This document shows positions 1-13,550 of a stretch of 64,000 nucleotides of DNA, piece after piece. The notes under the pieces are model-generated. The model did not search any database, had not been told where the DNA came from, and saw only the letters and a program-made list of their open reading frames with translations. The DNA comes from Boswellia sacra (taxonomy: Eukaryota > Streptophyta > Magnoliopsida > Sapindales > Burseraceae). Position 1 is the stretch's first letter. Each line of letters begins with the position of its first letter. The position numbers and the translations under genes were made by a program. The DNA is taken from NCBI GenBank assembly GCA_013180625.2, contig SNVD02012212.1, positions 558,001 through 622,000 on the forward strand. The letters are read 5' to 3'.

Positions 1-25
1 CTAATGGTGTTTTTATCTTTTCTAG

Positions 26-3000
26 GGTTTGTCAAGTTTTTGGGGCCTTATTACATGCTGCTTATTACGAAAAGAAGGCAGATTGGTGCAATCTGTGGTC
101 ATAGTGTGTATGCTGTTTCCAAGACTGAGATGATTCGGCTACCAAATTCGAGTGTCCAGTCCAGTATTGCTAATTCTAGGAATGAGAACAGGTCTATTGT
201 CAATTCTGTGTATAAATGTATTTTTTTGGTGGTAGTTCCGAAGGAAACTATCAATGTTGTTCAGGACGTGAAAGATATTCTAGTTTTTATTTCTTTTATA
301 TAGCTTGTGGAAAATATGGTTTTCTATGTGCTTCTTTAACCTTTTCAAACTGTTAGTTGGACAAGATTATCATGATGCAGTATTATTAGATAAATGATCT
401 TAGGCCTACGAAATTGGAAGTGTTTCTCATTTTCCGGTTCTGGATATTTAACTTTTCATGGAGTTGAAATGAATGTTGCATTGGTAAACCGTTGAGTTTG
501 ATGCATTGGTAAACCGTTGAGTTTGATTATGACATTTCATTTTAGTTGTATTAATTTAGAGGCAGTGCCTGCCAATTATATTCTGCAGTTTTTTGAGGGA
601 AACTTCAACTTTCAAGTTTTAATTTTGGTGGAGAATGTGTTATTAGGATTTTATTGGAAAAAAATTGTTTATTTTCTTACAGTTAAGTCTTTCTACTTAC
701 TATTTCGTTTTATTTTTTTTATTTTTTATTGCCGGTCAAACATTCGGTCTTAGTTTTCTGAGGGTTTATTTGGTGATTTGATATTCTTGTTTCATTGATG
801 GCTTAGATACAAGAAGCTTCTATGCACGGTGGATCTTACAAAGGACTTCTTTTTCAGCTACTCATACCATGTTATGTGTAGTCTTCAAAAGAACTTGTAT
901 GATAGTCAGACAGGGCAGGTCCTGTATGAAACCATGTTTGTCTGGAATGAGTTTTTAACCCGGGGAATCCGGAATCACCTTCAAAATACTCTGTGGACTG
1001 TTGCATTGGTATATGGCTTCTTTAAACAGGTGAGTGATGGATAATATTTAGATGATTTGACTATTTGATAATTTAATGAATGAATTACTGAGGTGTAGGG
1101 ATTTGGTATGACCAATAGAAAAATTTCCTATGAGATATATAGGTGTTTCAAGACTGCCTCATCAATCAATTAGCATATGGAGGTTATCGGCTTTGAGAGC
1201 AATTTTTGGAAAATTTTGCATTCTGCATAAACCATTTTTTTTCCTCGAAGTCATTTGAAGTTAACAATGAGAATTTAAGTAATTTTCTCTTGTCTAGTTT
1301 ATTAGTGTTTGGGCACATACTTTGACATTGAAGTTACTTTTGTTAGACACTGATATTGATGTTATTTTCGCACTATGATCAGTTTAGCCGAATCGTTTAT
1401 GAATCTCTATTGGAATGTACTGTGTTTTCTTTATTTAGTGTCTAATGATGCATTTCCAGTTGCATGGACGCTTATTTGACGCCTATCGAAAAATTATTAT
1501 TTGATGTTTCGTTTAATGACCTTATGGTACAGGCCACGCTTTCTGTTTCCGGACGCAATTTCGAACTTACCCTCATTGCTAGACGTTCGCGACATTATGC
1601 TGGTACCAGGTATGGGAGTACATATCTTTGGAAATTTTGCTAAGATATCTTTAGGGAACCGTTTACCTAGGTTGAGTTTGCACACAATTTTGTGAAATAT
1701 TCAATTGGGTTCCAGTTTGTTGTTGATGGTTTCAATATATAACTAAGTTTTATATTGTTCAGTCAAACGTTGGTCATGACTCTGCAAGTGCTCATTAGGA
1801 ACCCCCTCTTCTTTTTTCTGAATAACAATTTTAATATATTTATGAAAATGTGGTCATTGATATTGACTGTGGTTGTTAGAATATGATTGGGATGAGATCA
1901 ATTTTGGGTGATCCACCTCTTATGTTTTGAAAAATGTTATGTGGTTAATGGTCAAAAGTTTGAACTTCCTCTATACACTGATGCATCAAACAATATTCAC
2001 TTTGCTAGTATGTAGTTTTGATGTCTGTATAAGTTAACTTATTGTTTCTTCCCTCTTCATTTAGATACTTGAAACGAGGTGTAAATGAGAAGGGTAGAGT
2101 GGCCAACGATGTTGAGACGGAGCAGATTGTGTTTGAAGATGTTCCTGAAGGGTTTCCTGTGCAAATAAGCTCTGTTGTCCAGAACCGTGGTTCAATCCCG
2201 CTTTTTTGGTCACAGGAAACCTCGCGTTTGAATATTAAACCCGATATCATATGTATGCCCTTGCAGTTGTTTTAAGACTTAAGGCTTAAGTTGATGCTAT
2301 ACATAATTTTTTGACACTACTTCTTGTCCTTTCCAGTGTCAAAGAAGGACCAAAATTATGAAGCCACCAGACTTCATTTTGAAAATCTTGCCAAGAGATA
2401 TGGAAACCCTATAATTATTTTGAATTTGATTAAGGTAATTTGTTTACATATATATATATATATAGCTTTAAGGATTTTTCCCTTCATGCTTTGATGACCA
2501 TCGTCATTTTCATCCTTGTCATAGTGTCATATTCCCCTCCCCCCCCCCCCTCCCGTTTAATTTTTATAAGTGTTGGATATTCATAAAATGCTAGCAAACA
2601 GTAAAAGATCTTCAATTTCTGCTGTTACTACAAGAAACTGTGGGGGTCAATGCAGCTTCATGATCTTGTGGATGTGGTTATCAGATTTGAATCATTTTCT
2701 TTTCTTTAGACATGTTTTGCTAATATAACCGTTTTGCCATCAATAGACACAAGAGAAGAAGCCACGGGAGTCAATTCTTCGCCAAGAGTTTGCTAATGCA
2801 ATTGATTTTATTAATAAGGATTTATCGGAAGAAAACCGTCTGAGGTTTCTTCATTGGGATCTACATAAACATTCTAGAAGGTATTTGTCATATAAGCTAC
2901 GTGTTTTATACTCTTCAATATTAAATGCCCTTTTGCCAATTTAATTCTTACTGCAATATATTTTTCCCCTCCCAGCAAAGCAACAAATGTTCTGCTACTT

Positions 3001-6000
3001 TTGGGCAAAGTGGCTGCGTATGCATTAACGTTGACAGGTTTCTTTTATTGTCGAGTAACGCCAGCCTTAACACCAGAGGGATGCATGAACTGGCATTCTT
3101 CTGAGTAAGTTTATTTTTCGCATTTGATTGACTTACAGTGTTGTTTTACTTGCATCTCATTAGTATGGACAGTTGTATATATTTGTGTGTGTGTATATAT
3201 ATTGGAAATAGCATTTGCTAGTTAATTGTCAATTATTTCTTTCTATTGTCACGGAGAAAGTTGTTTAACATACTAGCCAGTGATATAATAAATTAAAGAA
3301 ATACAATTTTTTTTTTCATAATCTTGGAGTCGGCTTGCCAAGCGTAAAGATGTGGACATACTATTTTTTTTTTCTTCTCTTTCTTTCCTTTGGGTCAGCT
3401 AGAGACCAACCAGCCGAAGGAAAACAGAAGTTTCCTTGATAACTTTTTTGCCTGTAGCAGTCAGGACTTTTATGTTGGTGATCTGGACTACTCTGTCTAT
3501 TTTTCTATAGCATGAGGATATATATTAAGCAATATGTTATATACTTTCACTAGAAAAGTGAATGATTCATTAAATCTCTTTTGATATTCCCACTGCATAT
3601 TACTGGATCATGGTGAGATTTGCTAAAGTCATGTTATTATTATCATTATTCTTTTTCTGCTACTAATAATGGTCCAATAATGGCAAGGCTGGTATTGAAA
3701 TTGGATGCAGGATTGTTGACAATGGCAACTTGTCTCCCCAGAGTAATTGTGAAAACAATAACGAAGATGCTCTTAACTTAGAGAAGAATCATAGTGGAGG
3801 TAATGGTGTTGCTAACGGAAATCATCCAATCAAGCCTCCCAAGTTACAGAAGGGTGTGCTGAGGACTAATTGCATAGACTGCCTGGATCGTACAAATGTT
3901 GCACAGTATGCATATGGGCTGGCTGCTCTTGGACGGCAGCTTCATGCTTTGGGGGTTATAGACAACCCAAAGATTGACCTGGATGCTCCATTGGCTGATG
4001 ATTTGATGAGGTTTTACGAGAGAATGGGTGACACACTTGCACACCAGTATGGTGGCTCGGCTGCCCACAATAAGGTAGTTTTAAATTTGATTGCTTCTTG
4101 GAAGAATTTAGTATTTTACTTCAAATCAGAGTGGTATATATAGATTTTAAATATATTAAGATTCAGTTCATCTGTCATGAGAAATCACTTGCATAGAACT
4201 GAATGTATGAGTGGTGGGAGTAGGATTTTTAATTTTAAAAATAACATCAATTGACATGGGGGAATATCTGATCGGAATGGAGTAAGCCATAAGAAGTCTT
4301 ATTTGCTAATCATCACTAATGCTGACTCTGCAAATTTATGAATTGATAGATAGATAAAATTTGTTTCAATCTGATTGTAATTGTGGTATCTGATTGTGTT
4401 TAATTAATATAGTAGGATACAAAAAGAACCGCCATTAGAACATATTAAATTCCAGAATATGTTCCAATTTGATTGGAGTCTGCCTTTTTGGAATTAAATA
4501 ATATCATAATGATATTAAAAATGAATTGGCATTATACTATGACAAAGCCAGTGGTGGATGTATCTTCCAAGGGAAAGAGTCAGCTTTACGTTTATTTATT
4601 CACAAAGAGATGTGATATTCCTTACCATTAATGAGTAACTTCTAATGGTTTATTCTCTATCTTAACTCACTCTCTTAGGCAGCTTTATGACTGTTAGCCA
4701 ACATCTGAATATGTATGAGAGAAGACTTTCAAGTAGTTTACTGAATTTACCTGTTCTCTGAATGATATGAAGCAGTAACTGATATTTTGTCCACGCATTT
4801 ACACTCCTGGTTTCCATATTCTTTCTTGTCTAAGCATATGATCCTCCTTATTAATTTTTACCTGTGTTGTTGTACTCAGATATTCTCTGAGAGAAGGGGT
4901 CAGTGGAAAGCAGCTACCCAGTCCCAGGAGTTCTTCAGAACTCTCCAGCGGTATTATAGCAATGCATACATGGATGCAGAGAAACAAGATGCAATCAATG
5001 TGTAAGCAATTGTCTTTTCTGTACTTTTTATACTTGCATTCGTTTTGAAGGAAATGTAAGATTGTTCTCGGTGAAAACATGTTGCATCCTTGTTACTTCA
5101 TTAACTCTTTTTTGTAATTGTGTATTTAATCTTCTAAGTTAATCCATCCGCCTAGGCATATCTGAAAATACTACTTTGTTGTCTGGTAAAAGAAAAGCAA
5201 TCATTTAGTCAGCTAAATGTGGGTTCCTTTTGCATTTCTGTTTTTTATATAATGATTTTTTTTCACAAAAAAAAAAAAAAAAAAAAAACAACATTTTGCA
5301 GATTTTTGGGGCACTTCCAGCCACAAGAGGGTAAACCTGCACTCTGGGAGCTGGATTCTGACCAGCATTACAATATGGGAAGGAATGGACAAACAAATGT
5401 TGATGATGATGGAAGGTTAGCTGACTATACAAAGCCTGTACTTTATAAGTTCTCTTTCTAATGGGAAGTGAAGGCATACTGAGAACCTCATCTAGTCATT
5501 TGCGTGGTTATTCCTTGAAAAGATGTCCTTTTGATCTTAGTCAGCCTCTGATGTTTAGATAATTCATTTTTCAATGTTTTCAAACTAAGCTTGGATTTAT
5601 TTTTAACAATAAGTTTAACCTCCTATCTTCTGCTAATGAAGATTTGAGGTCAGTTTAAGTAATTACTGAACCTAATACGTATTAAAGCTTTGATGTGGTC
5701 CTCATCACTTACAAGGGGGGTTCATTATTTTAAGATTTATTAATTGTGTAGAATTGTTATCCCTTGACTTTTTGAACTCTTCATGGATATCTAAGCCACT
5801 AATTTAACCTCCTTATATTTTGCTTCAATGTAATTTTACAGTTCCATATCCCCAAAAAAAAAAAAAAGTTTTGATTATTTTATTGGTGAAACTTTGAGCA
5901 TATTTATGGCGTATGTCCAGTATCGTATTACATTAACCATGGGACTTTATAATTCAGTTCAGCCTTTTCTCAAAGAATTATTTCTTCAGCCCACTTGCCA

Positions 6001-8737
6001 AATGCAAGTATGCAACCTAAGACTTATGTTTGTTAGCGTTGTTGCTTTTATTATCTTGCTGCTTTTTACAAGCTATACAAATTATATTCAGAATCTGTTC
6101 TTGCAGTTTATCTGTTACTGATTTATTTTTATTTTCAGGTCACTTTCAAGGTCCTTATCAGATGGAAACATTCTTCGAGATAGCAGCTCACCCATGTCAG
6201 CCACGAGTGTAAAGCAAGAGAAATTTTCCAATTCACGTTTTCCCAATCAGTTGCAGGGAGGAACGAATGTTCTTTCGGAGTCCTCGCCAGAGATATCAAC
6301 TTCTGAAAGTGACGTGTCATATTCAAGGTCAGCTTAGTCATCTTTTATTTGTTGAATAGATGTGGTCCTTTTCATCTATTATTTCTGCATGAACTTCTGG
6401 TTTTAGCTGTAGTTGTATGCAAGTGATATTTAAAGAAGATTTTCCTTGTCCGTATGTGCATTTTTTTTTCATTTCAATTTATTTATTTCTTTTATTTACT
6501 ATTATTGTTGTTATTTTATGAACAATCTTTTCCGAGCTGTTTTTTCTTGTTATTGATATCACAATAGATATAATATCTTGTGTTGCCGAACTTTCTTCCT
6601 TGTATAATTTAATCACGAGCCTTTGGCTTTTTCATTGTTTAATAAAACATTTTAAAGAATTATGGAATCATGCCACAGTTTATTGTATTGAATAGATGAA
6701 AAAGTTGGTTTTCTGCCATATGCTACTGTGGCATATGTTTCTTATTTGATTTGGCTGACTAGTTATTGTATTTATTTCCTTGTAGGTATACTCCCTCAAT
6801 GCCTCGCAGACAGCTGTTTGGAGATGTGCAAAGAGACCGGTTTGAAAGTGATCATATTTACTTCTCTGAGCATGGAGATGCTTCCAGTTTCTCGAACTTT
6901 GTTGATCTAGACTGGTTATCATCCTCGGGAAATTCATGTGAGGAAGAGCCATTTGAAAGGTAGTTATTGAGCTGTGGAAATGTAGTAATTTTGTTCAGAA
7001 GTTCAGGAGGTGGAAGTTGACTGGACATGGAGATATCAGAACTGTTCAATCATTCAACTATTCTTGTTTTACGTTTATTATGATTTTCGTTTTTGTGGGG
7101 GAAGGGTGTTCAAAGAGAGGAAATTTGTCATTTGGCGAGAGTTGGTGTCCCAACATGCTTTTTTGCTTTGCGCTTTCATTCTTGATAACTTCTACGAAAT
7201 TAACTACAACATTTGGAAACCTATAAAAACCTTGAAGTTTTCATGATCATTGCGGCATGGTTTACCTTTTTCACATTTAATTAAAGAATTTATTTCTTGT
7301 TCCTCTTCTATTTCTTTATATTTTGTCCGAATATTTTTAAGAATTAAACCCTGGACGTCCTCTGAGCAATTCAAGCCAAGGCTGGCCTGGGTAACCGTAT
7401 TCAAAAAGAGCATTAATGTTCAACAGCTCAGGGACTTCATTTCGGGCGTATAGTTTTCTTGTCCAAGTGGTTGTCTCCTTTGGCCACTTAGGTGAAGCAA
7501 TAGTACTCTTTTTTTGTTGTCTTTCAACGCTGTGCAGCCTAAGATATTATAGCCTTCTTTCTGTACTTTATTTTTTTGCACTGGTCAAGCTTAACTATTT
7601 CCTTTACAGGACTTTCTTCTTTTTCTTCTTTGTTCTTTCTTTTTGCCTCTCGTTCCATCTAAGATATCTCATGGCTATCAACTTCTGTACCTTTGGTGAT
7701 AGAGGACACGTATAACAATGTTTTATCTGTTTAATCTTGTGCACAATATGTGAATCATTTTTCAATGTCCCATTGTAAAAGGGTTTTCTATGTCTTGGTC
7801 CAATTTCTTGAAGTTGGCTCGCTGTGCATCAAGGGAGAACATAGTCTGTGTAGCTATAACCGGAAAAATAATACATTTCATCATCCTTGTATTCATTTAT
7901 ACATTGTTTTTTAATATCTGCAGGTCTTCAATGCTTACTAACTCACCAATTGCTGGATTATCATTGGAGAATGTTGTCAATGGTGTAATGGGAGATGGTA
8001 CACCATCCACAAGTGAATATGGGTCCAGCATGAAGGTCAGTACCCTATATAAAATGGTTACTGAATTTTGCTCGACAAAATTTCTCTTCAGGTTATTATG
8101 TACTCAGACAATCTAGCTATTGATCTGTATTCAATTCTGTGCAGTCCTGCTGTTATACTGCGGAACAATAGAACATAGATGAAAGGATTCAGATTATTGC
8201 ATCAATTATATATTTATTATTTGGGTTTATGAATGAGTGTGATGATAATAATAATATTATTATTAATAATAAAACTAACAAAAGCAAATGAGGGTTACTC
8301 AAGGGTAATAATTATACCCAAAAGGCATTCATCATCTATTAATTAAAATTTCTGTGGTCAGGATTCACCATTGCATATATGTGATTCTTTCTCAAAAGGA
8401 GATAGTTTGCTCTTACCGGTGCTTTGATTGACATAAAATATACTAAAAGAAATACTTTATTGGTCATCTTTTCATGATGCTGGCAGCAAACATCACGAGG
8501 AACTAATGAAAAATTAAAAAAGAAAGCGGTTGATATTCATAAAGTGCATGGTTGATGTTGAATAAGTAGAGCAACGGATTCCTGTGTTAATATCAGCTCT
8601 TGTTTGTGTAGGGAAGGGAGGCAACTGGAACAGACATAGAGCTATACTATGGTGATGCACAGGATTCCAACGTTCTTGAGGAATATTCAGATAGCTTTGT
8701 CCGCTGGGTAACCTATGGAGAGACGCTCTGCCATTAA
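26..8737 (+). CDS. SAC-domain phosphoinositide phosphatase (plant SAC1-5 type), 5' partial
   Basis: Exons by splice site and phase: 26-191, 807-1029, 1533-1609, 2065-2252, 2337-2434, 2747-2880, 2976-3104, 3711-4074, 4880-5001, 5302-5415, 6139-6327, 6786-6959, 7924-8035, 8612-8737 (stop TAA). About 738 codons are present; the N-terminus lies upstream of the window. The SAC domain fills the first eight or nine exons (blocks such as [41 protein letters not shown]). The CX5R catalytic motif [12 protein letters not shown] is at 3862-3897 and is intact, followed by [16 protein letters not shown]. The family removes phosphates from phosphoinositides; the plant SAC1-5 branch is tied to Golgi or tonoplast PI(3,5)P2 turnover. 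The tail is low complexity and Ser-rich up to a conserved acidic/aromatic C-terminus (about 8612-8737). Which of SAC1-5 this is cannot be decided from the window. Confidence 0.93.
477..526. repeat. Perfect 25-bp tandem duplication in a SAC intron
   Basis: Two adjacent identical 25-bp units (477-501 and 502-526), beginning TGCATTGGTAAACC, lie in the intron between the first two SAC exons of the window. No function is suggested. Confidence 0.9.
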
Positions 8738-9876
8738 AATCAGACTTACGTTTTACACGGATGAATTATTCCCCCTTTGTTTTGACTCAATAAGCTCTGA
8801 AGAAGCCAATTCACGGATGTAGAGCGTAACAGAGGTAATAGGATCAAGGAGAAAGAAAAGCACTTGTATTGTCTCCATTCTTCTGCAAACTTTCAACCCA
8901 CAAGAAGCAAACCTCCTGGACCCTCGTGGACGTTTCACAGCATCGATTCCATCTTTGGAAAACCTCAGCCGGAACTGATATCAAAGTACAAAAGAGTAAA
9001 TAGCCAACAGCAAAAATTCTTTTTGGAGCTCATCATTTTCTTATTCCTCCGTCTGTTTACGGGCTTTTTAGATCTTGTAAATATATGTACTTGGCTCTAA
9101 GAGAGCTCCACTTTTAGAGTTTCAGGTCATTAATTCTTTATTTTCCTTAATGTGTATTAGTTGTCGATGGTGAATTACTAACATTGAAGTTAAAATTCGG
9201 AAGAAAGACCAACCATTATAGGACAGATGTCGTCTTAAAAGTTTCAAGTTTCATCATCCTTGAGTTTCCTCAAGACATATAGAAGTGGTTTCTGTTTGTT
9301 CTCCCTATTTTCTGGCTTATTGGTTATTATTCGATATCACTCAATTCCAAACCCTTTGGGAGTCACAATAGAATTTCATTTTAATCTCCGACTCAGAAAG
9401 CCTAAAAGTAATGCATCTATAAGCATGAACCGTAGACTTTCATTCAGTTTTCGGTTCATTTATATGACTGAACCTTAAAGAGTTCCATTCATTTTCGGTT
9501 CATTCATATAATTGATTCCACGTAGCAGCAACTGGCGAGGGATTATGCCGGGTAACTAGACTGGTAGTATTTACTCGTTACACTTCATTACTGTTTAAAG
9601 GTTTCAGCAAATTGGTGAAGGTGAGATGATGCAAGTAAAATTTGGACGTGTGTCTGAGGATACCGCATAAGAAGGGAAATAACACGCAATAATAAGGATA
9701 AGACCATTCCATTGTATTTAGATAATGTCAATAATTTCTGGGGCCCACAGAGATGGCAGTTTGTGACGTTACATCTGCGTCTATTATTTATTTGATATTA
9801 ATTAACAGGCCCTGATGTGTTGAGAAGGTCCAAATTATTAAATAACAACAGACAAAAAAGTCAAAATTAGACTTGG
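8738..9876. other. SAC 3' UTR and intergenic spacer
   Basis: Sequence after the SAC stop codon; the first few hundred bases are probably its 3' UTR. Around 9437-9515 a phrase with TTTTCGGTTCATT occurs twice, about 46 bp apart, as a degenerate direct repeat. No convincing ORF with homology was seen; the small open frames here have no recognisable domain. Confidence 0.5.
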
Positions 9877-9948
9877 GGGGCGTTCCGAGAATCGAACTCG
9901 GGACCTCTCGCACCCAAAGCGAGAATCATACCACTAGACCAAACGCCC
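9877..9948 (-). tRNA. tRNA-Pro (anticodon UGG)
   Basis: On the minus strand a 72-nt cloverleaf can be read. The acceptor stem GGGCGTT pairs with AACGCCC and is followed by discriminator C. The D-arm starts GGTCTAGTGG. The anticodon stem-loop CTCGCTTTGGGTGCGAG puts TGG at the anticodon. The T-arm contains GGTTCGA-type sequence (GAGTTCGATTCTC). There is no intron, and the CCA is not encoded, as expected for a nuclear tRNA gene. The B-box (GTTCGATTC) and A-box are intact. A run of T follows within about 30 nt on the minus strand, compatible with Pol III termination. Confidence 0.95.
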
Positions 9949-10843
9949 AATTCAGGAGTTTGGTTCATTACCATTTATTGAGCCAAGGACTGTATTTCTC
10001 GAAATAAATCAAGTCACGGCACGGGCTACCGGGCATCGAATAGAAGGCAGACGAAGCGAAGAGAAAAGGTCGGCCAAAGTCAGCCAACGGTGCGAGCTAA
10101 TAATTACGCGAGGAAAAACTCAAATATACTTTTGTATCTAATTATCTAGCATTTCTTTTTCCGTAAAAACTGTTGTATCTAACCATTTCAATGCTTCCAC
10201 TGTCCACTGTAGCACATAAAATTCGTCTAAAGGAGGTTTCTTAAATGACAATGACAAAGGTAATGCATGCAAGTGTATAGAAATTAACCAGTGAAGCGAC
10301 CAGGCTTTGTTATAATCCTTTAGGCGTACATGACATTATTTCCTTAGATTTTCCTTGAGCGCTAAGGCAGTGAGTGTCCTGAAACTACCATCATCAAGTT
10401 CTCATATATTCCATTGTGGCTGATGTCCGGCTTTCTAACGCTTGGGTTTCCAGAGGGCTTGACAACGAAATCAGCCAGGTGTTTGGTATATCAACAAATA
10501 GCTATTAACATGGCAACTTCTCTCCAACACAATGCAATAATGATTTGCTCTATCCTCTCTTACTCCTGAATAATCCAGGTTTTGAAATTAAAACCAAGAA
10601 GTTGCTAAGATAAGCATCAATTAATTAATAGGAGAGAAAAAACACATCATGCATAAATATTATATTCTTTGATGGGAAAGTAGAATGCCTACATTTCAAC
10701 ACAAATCTTTGGACGAGAGAACAAAGTTACAATAGCCAGACAAAAATTCGTTCCAAGATGCTAGGAGGGCGCTGCAATTAATCTTAGAATGCCAATGCAT
10801 CTGCTTGAAACACAAGAAAAAATTTCCTGGACACCAGTAAAGC
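9949..10843. other. Spacer between tRNA-Pro and eIF3k
   Basis: No gene recognised. The part nearest 10843 is likely the eIF3k 3' UTR. The stretch is AT-rich with no ORF of note. Confidence 0.5.
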
Positions 10844-13550
10844 TCAGCCAAGAATGGGAAAGATGCGAGTAACGTGCTCAAATGGGATGCTATCTGCAGT
10901 GTTTTTCTTCAGCTCAGGATGATTAAATATGTTGCGTGGGAGGACAATAAGTTGGCCCCTGCCATGACCTTTCTCAAGAATCCAGCCACAATTAGCCTCC
11001 TGGTGCTCCAGATATTTGTCCAGAGATAGACCTTCAATGTTGATAGCCTGCCAAATATGCATGCTCAGTCAAAAGTTTTACAAGGAATAACCAATTTAAT
11101 TCTAAAGAGAGGATATGAGGCATTTTCGGTATTCCAATTTGATTCTAAAGCGAGAATATGAGGCATTTTCAGTATTCCCTGGTAAGAAGCTTTGAGATAC
11201 CTACCTGGTCTAGCAATCAAACAATGATGTCGCCACATGTGGTGGTTAAAAAAATAAATAATGAATAAAAAATCCGAGGTAGCAAGCACTGCACATGGTG
11301 TAAACATGAAATAATGAATACCTCAGCAAGCACAGGCCTGGGAACCTTTTGATATGTCAAGGAAAGAACATGAATTGCATAGGATTGGATTGCTTGTTCA
11401 AAACCTGCATTTGACCACTTTAGTAAGCTATAGCACAAGGAATACCTCCACATGCACAAATGAAAACAAGACCTGAACATAAATTATCACAATACATAAA
11501 CCAATAAAATTATAAAAACATGGAGGACGGCCAGACTATAAGCTCATTTCCAAAGCAGCAAGCAAGACTACTCATAAGCCATATGTACAGGAAAATGAAA
11601 GACCATGGCACTAATAAACAGCCATAACATATAACTTAAACCGAATGAACATAAGAGTCCTGTCCCAGCATTGGGGTCAGAACAGCTGCTCATCATCACA
11701 TAGAATTAAGTAATTACCTGGCACAGCTTCAACTATGTGGCGACTCTTAGCCGCTTCATCCCAAAACTGACGGAATCTTCCTGTCTATAATAGAAGATGT
11801 GGTGTAAAGTAATCACTCATTTCAGCATATCCATGGGTGTGACTAAAAGGATAAATACATACCTCCAAGTAGTGAGACAGAACTATAAGTGTTTTGAACT
11901 GCTCCTCCATTTGCTGATAATCAAATAAAAAATTCATACTATCAGATTTTTACTTTAAAAAAAAATAGTGTTCTACCATCAATAGTTGAAAGAATGAAAC
12001 TAACAACATTTGGGCCCCAAGACAAGCTAAACATTAGGAATAAAAATTTTCCAGTGGATATTCGACAGTGTTGCCTTTGTCTTTCTTCAGAATGCTGTGT
12101 GTACACTATTAAAAGGTCAAAAATCTACAAGACATTATCTCCTTTCTTGATAGATCCAACTCCCCATACATACACTTATAGATAAAACTACCTAGTATGA
12201 TGCATGTATGTACAATCTAGACCAAAAAGAAAAGAAATTGCCCTTGGATCACCTATAGCAATGCTCATGGAATCAAACTTAATTGTGAACATTTAACGGG
12301 ATAAGCATTAGCATGCATCATTTCATATAAGCAAAGATATCAACAGAACAATACCACTCGTTCTGGAATTAGAAACAGACACAGGCTGAAATCTGGAGCC
12401 GGCATTGCCATAAGAGCCTGCTTATTAGAGAACAAAGAGAAGACCAAACATCAAAAGTACATTCCATGTCAATAAGCTGCATATCCATTCTAAGATAATT
12501 TAAGAAAAGGCTTAAACAGACCTTAACCAAAATGCGTGCAACAATTTGAGTACTCATTCGCTCTGGCTCAAACTGCAGAAAAAATTACAGTATCATCCTT
12601 ATTAATTTAATAAGTTTATTCACGTAATTAAACTAACACTACTAAGCAAAACCCAACTAAAAGCGGAAAAGAAAAAGCAATTATTGACCATACCTGATAA
12701 AGGCGAAGAAGGCAAAGATTTGCATCCAGATTGTATGTTTGTGATGAAACCTGATAAACATATAATCTCCTATCAATTTAGAATATCTATATATCTTCTT
12801 TTAAGCAGATAAAACTACTATCAATAGCCACACATCAGTCAGGAAATCCATGAGTTTTGAACCACAGAGAAAGAATTTCAGACTTTCTACATCTCCTTAC
12901 AATCAAATAGAAACTATCATATCATGGTTTTTCCTTTCCGAAGAATATCAATAAATAAACTAAATAGCACCTAAATGGCAACTGAACTACGTATCATTAC
13001 AATCCATTTAGAAAAATATAAAATTCCAAAAACCGTTGCTCAGGCGAAAAATCAAAGCTCTGAAAAAAATTCCCATCAGTATAGAATCTAACATCTCAAT
13101 TGCATTCCTAAAGATTTCCAGTGCGCAAATAAGAAGTAAAATTATTCCGTTTTCAAATTTTCCTTGAGAATGCATCTGACTATCATTAACTTGACCTCTG
13201 AAACCACTAATTCCTAACTACTCTCCTACCAGACGCTATAAACCAAACTACTCTAAGAATTTCACAACTTAAGGCCTTCAACAATAATAACAACAACCAA
13301 ACACATATCAGAGATCCATTATCACTTAATCATCCACTCAACAAATAATGAATCATCTATTAACTATCCAAAATCATTAAATTTAAGAGATTGAGATGCA
13401 AAACAAATAATGAAGCAGAGATACCTGCTCGTTGACGTAGTTTTCGAGATCGGGAAGGATATCGGGGTTGTACGGATTCACAGCGATCAGCTGCTCGACT
13501 GTGTATGAAACCGGTTGTTGTGGTTTCTGAGCTTCTCTTTCTCTTCCCAT
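10844..13550 (-). CDS. eIF3k: Eukaryotic translation initiation factor 3 subunit K
   Basis: Eight coding exons on the minus strand: 13550-13425, 12750-12694, 12572-12522, 12417-12355, 11913-11863, 11784-11718, 11404-11322, 11047-10844. They sum to 702 nt, giving 233 aa plus stop. All introns have GT..AG borders and phases agree. The protein starts MGREREAQKPQQP, continues with SYTVEQLIAVNPYNPDILPD and ends with EHVTRIFPILG, the typical eIF3k ends; Arabidopsis eIF3k is of similar length. It is a HEAT-repeat/winged-helix (PCI-like, CSN8/PSMD8 family) subunit of the eIF3 complex, which binds the 40S ribosome during translation initiation in the cytoplasm. The ATG is the first in frame and lies just before the conserved N-terminus. 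Confidence 0.95.
11092..11177. repeat. 43-bp tandem duplication in eIF3k intron 7
   Basis: Two adjacent 43-bp units (11092-11134 and 11135-11177) share GATATGAGGCATTTTC-like cores and differ at a few bases. They sit just upstream, in gene direction, of the last exon but do not include its acceptor. Confidence 0.85.

Noticed and set aside
9260..9478. 72-codon open frame downstream of the SAC gene
   Set aside because: Composition is not coding-like, and part of it is a degenerate direct repeat.
10293..10312. Sequence resembling the core of miR166 (GACCAGGCTT)
   Set aside because: Only about ten bases match and I see no foldback partner nearby.
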